A stretch of 64,000 nt of DNA from NCBI GenBank assembly GCA_021414305.1, contig JAIOOS010000024.1, positions 62,001 to 126,000 on the forward strand, read 5' to 3'. Shown here one piece after another: positions 1 through 7,808 of this stretch (position 1 is its first letter; every line of letters begins with the position of its first letter). A model generated the notes under the pieces. It ran no database searches. It was given only the letters and a program-made list of their open reading frames with translations, and was not told where the DNA came from. The DNA is from Burkholderiales bacterium (GTDB taxonomy: Bacteria; Pseudomonadota; Gammaproteobacteria; Burkholderiales; Burkholderiaceae_C). The translations under genes were made by a program, and so were the position numbers.

Positions 1-144
1 GCCGGCCCGGGCTTCACCCTCGAAGGCGAGGGCCAGGCGATCAGCAACGGCATCGAAGGCCAGCCGGCCCGGGTTCGCACCGAGAGCGGCCGGATCCTGA
101 CCGGCACCCCCTCGGGGGAGCGCCGGATCGAGGTGTCGCTGTGA
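1..144 (+). CDS. flgA: FlgA, flagellar P-ring formation chaperone (C-terminal part)
   Basis: The window opens inside this gene, so only the last 47 codons and the TGA at 142 are present. The fragment carries GEGQAISNG and ARVRTESGRILTG, which match the end of the SAF/beta-clip domain of FlgA, the periplasmic protein that helps assemble the flagellar P ring around the rod. The next two genes are flgM and flgN, the usual neighbours of flgA in flagellar loci, which supports the call. The start and signal peptide lie outside the window. Confidence 0.8.
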   Translation, partial: AGPGFTLEGEGQAISNGIEGQPARVRTESGRILTGTPSGERRIEVSL

Positions 145-187
145 AGCGACCCCTTCATGCCGGCGGCGCCGCGGCGCCAGAAACTCC

Positions 188-214
188 TAAAGTCGCGCCA
201 GGCGACGCCGATAC
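188..214 (+). promoter_or_regulatory. Sigma-28 (FliA) promoter of flgM-flgN
   Basis: TAAAGTCG at 188-195, an 11-base spacer, then GCCGATAC at 207-214. The known FliA consensus is TAAAGTTT-N11-GCCGATAA, so this matches at 13 of 16 positions with exact spacing. It sits 52 bases before the flgM ATG and fits late-class control of flgM by the sigma factor it inhibits. Confidence 0.9.
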
Positions 215-265
215 TCCGTCCATGTTGATGGGAGCGCCCCCTGCCGGCGCCGATGGAGCACACCA

Positions 266-580
266 ATGAAGATCGGTAATCCCGCGGACAAGCCCGCCGG
301 CGTCGTGGCCGGTTCGCCGGCCGCCGCCGAGGTCGCCAAGGCCGGCCAGGCGCAGGCTGCCGGCGCTACCGCCGGCGCCGCCGATCCGAGCGCCACCGTC
401 GCCCTTTCCAGCACCGCGACCAGCCTGCTCTCGGGCGGCGCCGCGAGCGAGTTCGATGCCGAGAAGGTGGCCCGCATGAGCGAAGCCATCGCCAGCGGCA
501 GCTTCAAGATCAATCCGGAGGCGATCGCCGACAAGCTGATCGCCAACGCCCAGGAGCTGCTGGTCAAGGTGCAAGCCTGA
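266..580 (+). CDS. flgM: FlgM, anti-sigma-28 factor
   Basis: A 104-residue protein with an Ala/Gly-rich, probably disordered N-terminal half. The conserved FlgM C-terminal region starts near residue 68 (FDAEKVARMSEAIASGSFKI) and continues as the helix that binds FliA. FlgM holds sigma-28 inactive until the hook-basal body is complete and is then exported. The gene lies behind a sigma-28 promoter and its stop overlaps the flgN start (TGATG), so the two are translationally coupled. Length is normal for the family. Confidence 0.93.
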   Translation: MKIGNPADKPAGVVAGSPAAAEVAKAGQAQAAGATAGAADPSATVALSSTATSLLSGGAASEFDAEKVARMSEAIASGSFKINPEAIADKLIANAQELLVKVQA

Positions 581-978
581 TGGCCGGCACCCCGGGCCCC
601 ACCGCCCCGGCCGATTCGCCCGAGCTCGAAGCCCGCCTCGCGGCGGTCGAGTCGCGTCTGGCGGCTCTCGGCAACGCGCTGCGCGCCCGCGACCCCGTCG
701 CGATCGACCTGCAGGCCTCCGAGCTGCACCGCGCCCTCGCCGCCGCGGTCAGCCACTTTTCCGACGTCGCCCGGACCGGCAGCGTCCCCGCGGCCCTGCG
801 CGAACGCCTGGCCCAGGCCAGCAGCCAGGTCGTGGCGCAGCGCGAGTCGCTGGCCCGTGCCACGGCGGCGCTCGACCGTGCCCTCGACGTGCTGCTGCCG
901 CGCGAAGGCGCAGGCCTCTATTCGATCTATGGTGCCGCCGACCGCGGCATGTACAAGAGCGGCGTGATCCGCGCCTGA
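580..978 (+). CDS. flgN: FlgN, export chaperone for hook-filament junction proteins
   Basis: A 132-residue, almost wholly helical protein with heptad-like Leu/Ala spacing through residues 15-110, as expected of FlgN, the cytoplasmic chaperone that delivers FlgK and FlgL to the flagellar export gate. Sequence conservation in FlgN is low, so the call rests on size, helical character and position directly after flgM. The ATG overlaps the flgM stop. A GC-rich palindrome follows at 991-1009, before the convergent acetyltransferase gene. Confidence 0.82.
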   Translation: MAGTPGPTAPADSPELEARLAAVESRLAALGNALRARDPVAIDLQASELHRALAAAVSHFSDVARTGSVPAALRERLAQASSQVVAQRESLARATAALDRALDVLLPREGAGLYSIYGAADRGMYKSGVIRA

Positions 979-1033
979 GCGCCCCGGCGCCGCCGGCCCC
1001 GGGCCGGCGCCCGCCGGACGCCACCCGCCCGCT

Positions 1034-1522
1034 TCAGGCGATCCCCTGGCGGGACGACCCGAGCTCCTTGGCCATCCGCACGCTCGCCTCGCGCCCGCCG
1101 TAGTAGCCGGGCAGCAGTTCGCCCTGGCTGTAGCCGAGGCGGCTGTAGAAGTTGCGCGCATCGACGTTCGAATAGCGCGCCTCGAGCGAGATCCGGGCGA
1201 TGCCGGCGACGCGGGCGCTCTGCTCGAGCCACTCGACCAGCGCGCTGCCCACGCCGCGCCGCAGGAAGCCGGGCTGCACCGCGAGCAGCAGCAGATGGGC
1301 CTCGTCCTCGTCGTACTTCATGATGCCGAAGCCGGCCCGGTCGGCGTCGCGCATGGCGACCACGACGTTGCTGTCGGGATGGCGGATCGAGCGCATCACG
1401 CGCTCCTTGGTCCAGCTCCAGCCCAGGCCCTTCTCGATCAGGTCGCGCGACATCACGGCGATCGCGAGGGCATCGCTGCGGGTCGCGAAACGGATCGTGG
1501 TCGGCGTCGGATCGAGTGACAT
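1034..1522 (-). CDS. GNAT-family N-acetyltransferase
   Basis: A 162-residue protein with the GNAT fold. The acetyl-CoA pyrophosphate-binding motif A is at VQPGFLRRGVGSALVEWLEQ, and the C-terminal motif B strand-helix is at SNVDARNFYSRLGYSQGE. It transfers an acetyl group from acetyl-CoA to an amine whose identity cannot be read from the sequence. The ATG at 1522 (MSLDPTPT) is chosen because the family domain starts just after it. It is convergent with flgN and divergent from dinB, with 53 bases between the two starts. Confidence 0.85.
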   Translation of the reverse strand: MSLDPTPTTIRFATRSDALAIAVMSRDLIEKGLGWSWTKERVMRSIRHPDSNVVVAMRDADRAGFGIMKYDEDEAHLLLLAVQPGFLRRGVGSALVEWLEQSARVAGIARISLEARYSNVDARNFYSRLGYSQGELLPGYYGGREASVRMAKELGSSRQGIA

Positions 1523-1575
1523 CGCGGGGCACCGCAACTGTGGATTCAACCAGCAGAGAGCCTACCATCCCGGCC

Positions 1576-2817
1576 ATGCCCCGGCTGATCGCCCATCTGG
1601 ACATGGACGCGTTCTACGCGTCGGTCGAGCTGCTGCGCTATCCCGAGCTGCGCGGCCGCGCGGTGGTGATCGGCGGCGGCCGCGACGCCCAGCCGCGCCT
1701 TCTCGCCGACGGCACGCGCAGCTTTTCCACGCTGCGCCGCTACGTCGGCCGCGGCGTCGTCACCACCAGCACCTACGAAGCGCGAAAGCTCGGCGTGTTC
1801 TCGGCGATGGGGATGATGAAGTCGGCGCTGCTCGCGCCCGACGCGGTGCTGCTGCCGGTCGACTTCGACGAGTACCGCAAGTACTCGCGCGCCTTCAAGG
1901 CCGCGGTGCGGGCGATCGCGCCGATCGTCGAGGACCGCGGCATCGACGAGATCTATGTCGACCTGAGCGAGCTGCCCGGCGTGCACGAGGACCGCGGCCA
2001 TGCCGTCGGCCTGGCGCTGAAGGCGGCGGTGCGCGAGGCGACCGGCCTGTCCTGCTCGATCGGCATCACGCCGAACAAGCTGCTCTCGAAGATCGCCTCG
2101 GAGCTCGACAAGCCGGACGGCCTGACCCTGCTGGCCCACGCCGACATCCCGGCGCGCATCTGGCCGCTGGCCGCGCGCAAGGTCAACGGCATCGGCCCGA
2201 AGGCCGCGGCCAAGCTGGCGGCGCTGGGCATCGAGACGATCGGCGACGTCGCCGGGGCCGAGCCCGCGTTCCTGCTCGAGCACTTCGGCAAGAGCTTCGG
2301 CGCCTGGCTGCATGCCGCGGCGCACGGCCGCGACGAGCGGCCGGTGGTCACCGCCAGCGAGCCCGAGTCGATCAGCCGCGAGACCACCTTCGAGCGAGAC
2401 CTGCACGCGGTGCGCGACCGCGACGAGCTCGGCAGGGTCTTCACCGAGCTGTGCACGAAGCTCGGCGGCGACCTGGCGAGGAAGGGCTACGCCGCGAAGA
2501 CGATCGGCATCAAGCTGCGCTTCGACGACTTCAAGATAGCCACACGCGCCCTCACCCTGCCGGCGCACACGCTGGACGGCCGCGAGATCCGGCGCGCCGC
2601 CGGGCAATGCCTGAAGCGGGTGGACCTGACGCGGCGGCTGCGACTGCTGGGGGTGCGGGCCTCGGCGTTGCGCAAGGTGAGCGAGCTGCTGAATCCTTAC
2701 GCGCAAGGCCCTGACCCCCCGCCCTCTCCCGCGGTGCGGGAGAGGGAGCCGGACTTGCCGCTCTTCGCGTCCATCGAGACTCCCCCCTCTCCCGCTCGCG
2801 GGAGAGGGCCGGGGTGA
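1576..2817 (+). CDS. dinB: DNA polymerase IV (DinB), translesion polymerase
   Basis: A 413-residue Y-family polymerase. The first metal-binding acidic motif is LDMDAFYASVE at the N terminus. The second is DRGIDEIYVDLSEL near residue 125. The steric and thumb signature SIGITPNKLLSKIAS is near 158, with HhH and little-finger domains after it. Residues about 35-58 (GRDAQPRLLADGTRSFST) look like an insertion relative to the E. coli protein. The last 35 or so residues are encoded by a palindromic repeat doublet and are Pro/Arg-rich, unlike any polymerase motif; the domain proper ends near KVSELLNPY. The upstream in-frame extension is rejected because the conserved fold begins at MPRLIAHLD. Confidence 0.94.
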   Translation: MPRLIAHLDMDAFYASVELLRYPELRGRAVVIGGGRDAQPRLLADGTRSFSTLRRYVGRGVVTTSTYEARKLGVFSAMGMMKSALLAPDAVLLPVDFDEYRKYSRAFKAAVRAIAPIVEDRGIDEIYVDLSELPGVHEDRGHAVGLALKAAVREATGLSCSIGITPNKLLSKIASELDKPDGLTLLAHADIPARIWPLAARKVNGIGPKAAAKLAALGIETIGDVAGAEPAFLLEHFGKSFGAWLHAAAHGRDERPVVTASEPESISRETTFERDLHAVRDRDELGRVFTELCTKLGGDLARKGYAAKTIGIKLRFDDFKIATRALTLPAHTLDGREIRRAAGQCLKRVDLTRRLRLLGVRASALRKVSELLNPYAQGPDPPPSPAVREREPDLPLFASIETPPSPARGRGPG

Positions 2818-2820
2818 GGG
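2709..2820 (+). repeat. Palindromic repeat doublet (REP/BIME-like) inside the dinB 3' end
   Basis: Two hairpins of the same sequence lie 51 bases apart. The first has arms CCCTCTCCCGC (2722-2732) and GCGGGAGAGGG (2736-2746) around a 3-base loop. The second has the same 11-base arms at 2785-2795 and 2798-2808 around TC. The doublet is flanked by near-complementary CCCTGACCCC (2709-2718) and GGGGTGAGGG (2811-2820), so the whole block can also fold on itself. The dinB stop codon (2815-2817) lies within it. Similar CCCTCTCCCGC-type palindromes are scattered through many GC-rich proteobacterial genomes. Confidence 0.85.
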
Positions 2821-2864
2821 TCCCTCCGAGGCGACACCGTCCGCCGGGGACGTAGCATCGCTGG

Positions 2865-4019
2865 ATGGCCTCCACCCCCGTCATCACCCATATCGAAGAC
2901 CTGCGCGAGCTCGCCAAGCGCAAGGTCCCGCGCATGTTCTACGACTACGCCGACTCCGGCTCGTGGACCGAGAGCACCTACCGCGCCAACGAGGCCGACT
3001 TCCAGAAGATCAAGCTGCGCCAGCGGGTCGCGGTCGACATCGAGAAGCGCTCGCTGAGGACGAAGATGATCGGCATCGACGTCGCCATGCCGGTGGCGCT
3101 GGCGCCGATCGGCATGCTCGGCATGCAGCACGCCGACGGCGAGATCCTCGCCGCCCGCGCCGCCGAAGCCTTCGGCGTGCCGTTCACGCTCTCGACCATG
3201 AGCATCTGCTCGATCGAGGACGTGGCCGCGAACACCAAGGCGCCGTTCTGGTTCCAGCTCTACGTGATGCGCGACCGCGAGTTCATCGGCCGCCTGATCG
3301 ACCGCGCCAAGGCGGCGAACTGCAGCGCGCTGGTGCTCACGCTCGACCTGCAGATCCTCGGCCAGCGCCACAAGGACATCAAGAACGGTCTCTCGGCGCC
3401 GCCCAAGCCGACGCTCGCCAACATGCTCAACCTGCTGACCAAGCCGACCTGGGGCCTGGGCATGCTCGGCACCAAGCGACGCGTCTTCGGCAACATCGTC
3501 GGCCATGTCAAGGGCGTGGAGGACATGAGCTCGCTCGGCGTCTGGACCGCCGGCCAGTTCGACCCGCGCCTGAGCTGGGCCGACATCGAGTGGATCAAGA
3601 AGCGCTGGGGCGGCAAGCTGATCCTGAAGGGCATCCTCGACGCCGAAGACGCGCAGCTCGCGGTCGACAGCGGCGCCGACGCGATCGTCGTCTCCAACCA
3701 CGGCGGCCGTCAGCTCGACGGCGCGCCCTCCTCGATCGCGGCCCTGCCGGCAATCGCCGATGCGGTCGGCTCGAAGATCGAGGTCTGGATGGACGGCGGC
3801 ATCCGCTCGGGCCAGGACCTGCTCAAGGCCTGGGCCCTGGGCGCGCGCGGCACGCTGATCGGCCGCGCCTTCGTCTACGGCCTCGGCGCCATGGGCCAGG
3901 CCGGCGTGACCCGGGCCCTCGAGGTGCTGCAGAACGAAGCCAACCTCACCATGGCTTTTTGCGGCCACACCGACATTCATCGGGTCGATCGCAGGATACT
4001 GTTGCCGGGCACGTACTGA
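2865..4019 (+). CDS. FMN-dependent alpha-hydroxy-acid oxidase (L-lactate dehydrogenase LldD type)
   Basis: A 384-residue (S)-2-hydroxy-acid oxidase-family protein that oxidises L-2-hydroxy acids such as L-lactate or glycolate to 2-oxo acids on FMN. The FMN-binding TIM barrel is complete. Catalytic His and substrate Arg lie in VVSNHGGRQLDGAPSS (around residue 276). The phosphate-binding DGGIRSGQDLLKAWALGARG comes next, and the N-terminal FYDYADSGSWTE is the usual entry motif. The substrate cannot be told from the sequence, so no symbol is given. A possible -10 box TAGCAT lies at 2853-2858, just upstream of the ATG. Confidence 0.9.
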   Translation: MASTPVITHIEDLRELAKRKVPRMFYDYADSGSWTESTYRANEADFQKIKLRQRVAVDIEKRSLRTKMIGIDVAMPVALAPIGMLGMQHADGEILAARAAEAFGVPFTLSTMSICSIEDVAANTKAPFWFQLYVMRDREFIGRLIDRAKAANCSALVLTLDLQILGQRHKDIKNGLSAPPKPTLANMLNLLTKPTWGLGMLGTKRRVFGNIVGHVKGVEDMSSLGVWTAGQFDPRLSWADIEWIKKRWGGKLILKGILDAEDAQLAVDSGADAIVVSNHGGRQLDGAPSSIAALPAIADAVGSKIEVWMDGGIRSGQDLLKAWALGARGTLIGRAFVYGLGAMGQAGVTRALEVLQNEANLTMAFCGHTDIHRVDRRILLPGTY

Positions 4020-4044
4020 GCGTTCAAGGGGGGCGCCGGGCGCG

Positions 4045-4311
4045 ATGAAGCTCGAGCAGTTTCATGACCTGAAGCTCTGGCATCAACGGCACCGCCGCGA
4101 GCAGCCGCTGGAAAAGCACGTCTGGGACATGGTGCTGACGTTCTGGCTCGCCGGCTGCGTCGGCGCGCCGGCGGCGTTTCTCATCCACGCCGGCTGGGCG
4201 CTGGTGCTGTGCGGCGCGCTCGCCTTCCTGCCCAGCGCCTACGTGACCCTGCGCCGCCTGCTGCACCGCGTCGGCGCGCTGCGCTGCGACTGGATCCGCA
4301 CCCTGCGCTGA
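4045..4311 (+). CDS. Small membrane protein, unknown function
   Basis: An 88-residue protein I do not recognise. The first 30 residues are charged (His/Arg/Lys/Glu-rich) and probably cytoplasmic. Two hydrophobic stretches, about residues 30-48 and 52-66, look like a membrane hairpin, followed by a basic tail. It starts 26 bases after the alpha-hydroxy-acid oxidase gene on the same strand, so co-transcription is likely. Codon use is like the neighbours. A very strong hairpin follows immediately. Confidence 0.7.
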   Translation: MKLEQFHDLKLWHQRHRREQPLEKHVWDMVLTFWLAGCVGAPAAFLIHAGWALVLCGALAFLPSAYVTLRRLLHRVGALRCDWIRTLR

Positions 4312-4315
4312 AGCT

Positions 4316-4347
4316 GGGTCGCGCCCGCGCCGCCGCGGGCGCGACCC
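4316..4347. terminator. 14-bp perfect hairpin between convergent genes
   Basis: The arms GGGTCGCGCCCGCG (4316-4329) and CGCGGGCGCGACCC (4334-4347) pair perfectly around a 4-base loop. It lies exactly between the stop codons of two convergent genes (4311 and 4349). There is no T-run, so it is best read as a bidirectional transcription barrier or mRNA 3'-end stabiliser rather than a classic intrinsic terminator. Confidence 0.6.
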
Positions 4348-4348
4348 G

Positions 4349-5503
4349 TCAGGCCGAGCGAACGCGGTTGCGGCCTTCGTGCTTGGCCGCGTAGAGGGCC
4401 ATGTCGGCGCGGCCGAGCAAGGCCTCGACCGTGTCCTCCGCCGTGGCGACGGCAACGCCCGCCGAGACCGTCACCTCGAGGCCGGCGTCGATGCGGTCCC
4501 AGTCGACCTTGGCGACGGCGTCGCGCACCCGCTCGGCGGCCGCATGCGCGGCATCGGCCTTGTCGGTCGCCGGCATCAGGACCAGGAACTCCTCGCCGCC
4601 GAAGCGGCCGAGCCGGTCGGTGCCGCGAATGGCTTCACCGGCGGCGGCGCAGAAGCGCCGCAGCACCTCGTCGCCGACCAGGTGGCCGCGCTCGTCGTTG
4701 ACGCGCTTGAAGAAGTCGATGTCGAAGAGGGCCACCGCGAACGCCGCGCCCGTGCGACGCATGCGGTCGCGCTCCTCGCCCACCGTGGCCATGATCGCCC
4801 GGCGGTTCATCACCGCGGTCAGGTCGTCGCGACTCGCCAGCCGCTCGACCTCGGCCAGGGCGCCGGCGAGCCTGGCGCGCTGCTCGTTCAGCAGCGCCCG
4901 CAGGTGGGCGCCGTGCTGGCCGAGGAAGGCCAGGCGCGAGAGGACCACCGCGAACCAGAGGCCGCTGACGATGCGCTGCGCCGGCGTCGCCATCGGCAGG
5001 CCGACGCCTTCGCCGAAGAAGGCGACGACCAGGCCCATCGCCAGCGCGAGCGCGGTCGAGCCGAAGACGACGCTCCTGAACTTCATGCGCAGCGCGCCGA
5101 AGGCGAAGATGATGAAGCAGCCCATCATCAGCGGCACGCCGACCTGCGGCGTCCAAAGGAGGAATGCCATCGCCAGGGCGGCGTTGGCGACCATCTGCTC
5201 GATCACGAGGTGATGGTCGCGGGTGCGCTCCGGCAGTCCGCTGTCGAGGACGAGGTGCAGGGCGGCGCAGAGCATCAGGCCCGAAGCCAGGTAGGCCGGT
5301 GGCATCTGCCACGGGATCACGCCGACGGCGAAGTAGGCACAGAGCAGCGCCGTGTCGATGGCGTAGCTCGCCGCCACGAATGGCAGCATCTTCTTTCGCT
5401 CGCGCCGGCGCGTCTGCAGCGCCTCGGCCGGCAAGGACGGCGGCGCATGCGGCGGCGCGGGCAGGACGCCCGCACCGGTTTCGGCCGCGTTCGACGGAGG
5501 CAT
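4349..5503 (-). CDS. Membrane-bound diguanylate cyclase (GGDEF)
   Basis: A 384-residue protein with a basic N-terminal region, about five or six hydrophobic segments (residues 40-190), a short coiled linker and a C-terminal GGDEF domain. The active site is intact (GGEEF in LGRFGGEEFLVLMP), and the allosteric I-site RxxD (RGTD) lies five residues before it, so it should make c-di-GMP and be product-inhibited. The signature DIDFFKRVNDERGHLVGDEV is present. The start at MPPSNAAE is chosen because the frame further upstream runs into the next gene. No sensory domain family was recognised in the membrane part. Confidence 0.88.
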   Translation of the reverse strand: MPPSNAAETGAGVLPAPPHAPPSLPAEALQTRRRERKKMLPFVAASYAIDTALLCAYFAVGVIPWQMPPAYLASGLMLCAALHLVLDSGLPERTRDHHLVIEQMVANAALAMAFLLWTPQVGVPLMMGCFIIFAFGALRMKFRSVVFGSTALALAMGLVVAFFGEGVGLPMATPAQRIVSGLWFAVVLSRLAFLGQHGAHLRALLNEQRARLAGALAEVERLASRDDLTAVMNRRAIMATVGEERDRMRRTGAAFAVALFDIDFFKRVNDERGHLVGDEVLRRFCAAAGEAIRGTDRLGRFGGEEFLVLMPATDKADAAHAAAERVRDAVAKVDWDRIDAGLEVTVSAGVAVATAEDTVEALLGRADMALYAAKHEGRNRVRSA

Positions 5504-5568
5504 GATCCCCGGAGTATCGGCCCCCCGCCACCCGCGCTTGACCCCGGCCGGCGTGACGGACTGCCCGG

Positions 5569-6450
5569 CTAGAGGTCGCGCCCCTCGAAGGTGTTGCAAC
5601 TGCGCACGCTGCCGCTCTCGACGCCGCGCTTGAACCAGTTGACGCGCTGGGCGCTCGACCCGTGGGTGAAGGACTCGGGCACCACCGTGCCACGCGACTT
5701 GCGCTGCAGGGTGTCGTCGCCGATCTGGGCGGCGGCATTGAGGGCGGTCTCGATGTCGCCCGGCTCGAGGCGCCAGCCGTTTTCCTTCTGCGAACGACTC
5801 GCCCAGACGCCGGCGAAGCAGTCGGCCTGCAGCTCGACCCGCACGCTCAGGGCGTTGGCCTGCGCCTCGCCACCCTGGCTGCGCAGTGCGTCGACCCGCT
5901 GCATCACGCCGAGCTGGTTCTGCACGTGGTGCCCGACCTCGTGGGCGACGACGTAGGCCTGGGCGAACTGGCCGGGCGCGCCGAGCTTTTGCGCCAGCAC
6001 GTCGTAGAAGCGCAGGTCGATGTAGACCTTCTGGTCGTTCGGGCAATAGAACGGCCCCATCGCCGCCTCGCCCTGGCCGCACCCGGTCGGCCACTGGCCC
6101 TTGAACAGCACCAGCTTGGGCGGCTGGTAGGTCTTGCCGGACTCGCGGAACACGTCGGTCCAGACCACCTCGGTGCTGCGCAGCACCTGCGAGACGAAGC
6201 GCGCCCCGGCATCGTCCTTGGGCGGTGCCGGCGCCGGCCCCTGCGGCTGCTGCACGACCTGGCCGCCCCCGCCGCCCATCAGGCCGAGGATCGTCAAGGG
6301 GTTGATGCCGAACACCCAGCCGGCGACCAGGGCGACGGCGACGCTGCCGATGCCGATAGAACGGCCGCCGATCCCGAAGCCACCGCCGCCGCCACTCATG
6401 CCGCGAACGTCCTCGACGTTGCTGCTCTCCTCCTGGCCATCCATGCGCAT
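5569..6450 (-). CDS. ypfJ: YpfJ-family neutral zinc metallopeptidase
   Basis: A 293-residue protein of the YpfJ/KPN_02809 family. It has a short charged N terminus with a Gly-rich stretch, one transmembrane segment (about residues 32-58), and then a zinc-metallopeptidase domain with the HExxH motif in VVAHEVGHHVQNQLG. The downstream ELQADCFAGVW supplies the third acidic ligand typical of the family. The substrate is unknown. The start MRMDGQEE has a good ribosome site (GGGAG) just upstream. It follows dcd on the same strand. Confidence 0.9.
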   Translation of the reverse strand: MRMDGQEESSNVEDVRGMSGGGGGFGIGGRSIGIGSVAVALVAGWVFGINPLTILGLMGGGGGQVVQQPQGPAPAPPKDDAGARFVSQVLRSTEVVWTDVFRESGKTYQPPKLVLFKGQWPTGCGQGEAAMGPFYCPNDQKVYIDLRFYDVLAQKLGAPGQFAQAYVVAHEVGHHVQNQLGVMQRVDALRSQGGEAQANALSVRVELQADCFAGVWASRSQKENGWRLEPGDIETALNAAAQIGDDTLQRKSRGTVVPESFTHGSSAQRVNWFKRGVESGSVRSCNTFEGRDL

Positions 6451-6529
6451 CGCGGTCTCCCGGCAGTGATCCGGCGATGCTATTCCCGCCGTCGGCGCCG
6501 TGCCTGTCGGCGAAGGCGCTGCGCTCGCG

Positions 6530-7099
6530 TCAGGTCTTGGGCAGCGTCACGCCCTGCTGGCCCTGGTACTTGCCGCCGCGGTCCTTGTAGCTGGTCTCGC
6601 AGACCTCGTCGCTCTCGAAGAACACGACCTGGGCGCAGCCTTCGCCAGCGTAGATCTTGGCCGGCAGCGGCGTCGTGTTGCTGAACTCGAGCGTGACGAA
6701 GCCCTCCCACTCGGGCTCGAAGGGGGTGACGTTGACGATGATTCCGCAGCGCGCGTAGGTGCTTTTTCCCAGGCAGATCGTCAGCACGTTCCTAGGGATC
6801 CGGAAGTACTCGACGGTGCGCGCCAGGGCGAAGCTGTTCGGCGGGATGATGCAGACGTCGGCCTCGATGTCGACGAAGCTCTTCTCGTCGAAGTTCTTCG
6901 GGTCGACGACGGTCGAGAAGATGTTGGTGAAGACCTTGAATTCGGGCGCGCAGCGGATGTCGTAGCCGTAGCTCGAGGTGCCGTAGCTGACGATCCGCCG
7001 GCCGTCGGCCGCCTGGCGCACCTGGCCGGGCTCGAACGGCTCGATCATCCCGTGCTCCCGGGCCATGCGGCGGATCCACTTGTCGCTCTTGATCGTCAT
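6530..7099 (-). CDS. dcd: dCTP deaminase
   Basis: A 189-residue enzyme that deaminates dCTP to dUTP for thymidylate synthesis. Family hallmarks are present: MTIKSDKWIRRMAREHGMI at the N terminus, NSFALARTVEYFRIP, and the trimer active-site stretch with catalytic Glu in EWEGFVTLEFSN followed by IYAGEGCAQVVFF. Length is as expected. A -10-like TACAAT reads on the minus strand at 7135-7130, 31 bases before the ATG. It is divergent from the Mpo1-like gene. Confidence 0.95.
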   Translation of the reverse strand: MTIKSDKWIRRMAREHGMIEPFEPGQVRQAADGRRIVSYGTSSYGYDIRCAPEFKVFTNIFSTVVDPKNFDEKSFVDIEADVCIIPPNSFALARTVEYFRIPRNVLTICLGKSTYARCGIIVNVTPFEPEWEGFVTLEFSNTTPLPAKIYAGEGCAQVVFFESDEVCETSYKDRGGKYQGQQGVTLPKT

Positions 7100-7251
7100 C
7101 GGGCCGGCTCGGTCGAAGGGAAAGCGGCGATTGTAGGGAGCGGGTCGAACGCCACAGGACGTGCGGTCGCTCACGCCGCCGGTCGTCCACGGCGTTCCCG
7201 GCGCTTGCGAGTTGGCCTAACATGAAGCTTGTCGCCGCTTCGAGGCCTCCC

Positions 7252-7779
7252 ATGCGCAACGCCACCGAGCTCCTGGCCCAGTACGCCGAGTACCACCGCG
7301 ACCGGCGCAACATCGTCAGCCACTTCGTCGGCGTGCCGATGATCGTGTTCGGCGTCGGCGTCCTGCTCGCGCGCGCTGCCTTCCCGGCCTTCGGCGCCTC
7401 GCTCACGCTGGCGTGGATCGTGTTCGCGCTGGCCGCGGCCTGGTACATGACGCGCGGCAACGTCGTCCTCGGCGTCACCGTCAGCATCGCCGTCGGCGTG
7501 CTGATCAAGCTCGGCCACGAGGTCTCGGGCGGCAGCGTCGGCAACTGGCTCGCCTGGGGCGTCGGCTTCTTCCTCGTCGGCTGGCTGATCCAGTTCGTCG
7601 GCCACGCATACGAAGGCAGGAAGCCGGCGTTCGCCGACGACATCGTCGGCCTGCTCGTCGGCCCGATGTTCGTTACCGCCGAGCTGATGTTCATGGCCGG
7701 CTGGAACAAGACGCTGCTCGCCGAGATCGAGCGCCGCGCCGGCCCGACCCACCTGCGCGACATCGCCCGGATCGCCTGA
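7252..7779 (+). CDS. Mpo1-like (DUF962/YGL010w) membrane protein
   Basis: A 175-residue membrane protein of the DUF962 family. Yeast Mpo1 of this family is an iron-dependent dioxygenase that alpha-oxidises 2-hydroxy fatty acids. The characteristic AEYHRDRRNIVSHFVGVP and QFVGHAYEGRKPAF blocks, with the conserved histidines, are both present, and about four hydrophobic segments follow the pattern of the family. The ATG at 7252 is preferred over one at 7222 because the family starts at this point. The bacterial function is not established. Confidence 0.85.
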   Translation: MRNATELLAQYAEYHRDRRNIVSHFVGVPMIVFGVGVLLARAAFPAFGASLTLAWIVFALAAAWYMTRGNVVLGVTVSIAVGVLIKLGHEVSGGSVGNWLAWGVGFFLVGWLIQFVGHAYEGRKPAFADDIVGLLVGPMFVTAELMFMAGWNKTLLAEIERRAGPTHLRDIARIA

Positions 7780-7808
7780 CCGGCGCGAGCCTGCGCGCGG
7801 GCCGGCCG

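Noticed and set aside
991..1009. GC palindrome after flgN as an intrinsic terminator
   Set aside because: It has a 9-bp stem but a one-base loop and no T-run; similar GC palindromes are frequent here, so it is not listed as a terminator.
5504..6094. In-frame extension of the diguanylate cyclase into the metallopeptidase gene
   Set aside because: The stretch is antisense-like Arg-rich sequence inside the coding region of the peptidase; the ATG at 5503 gives a sensible membrane N terminus.
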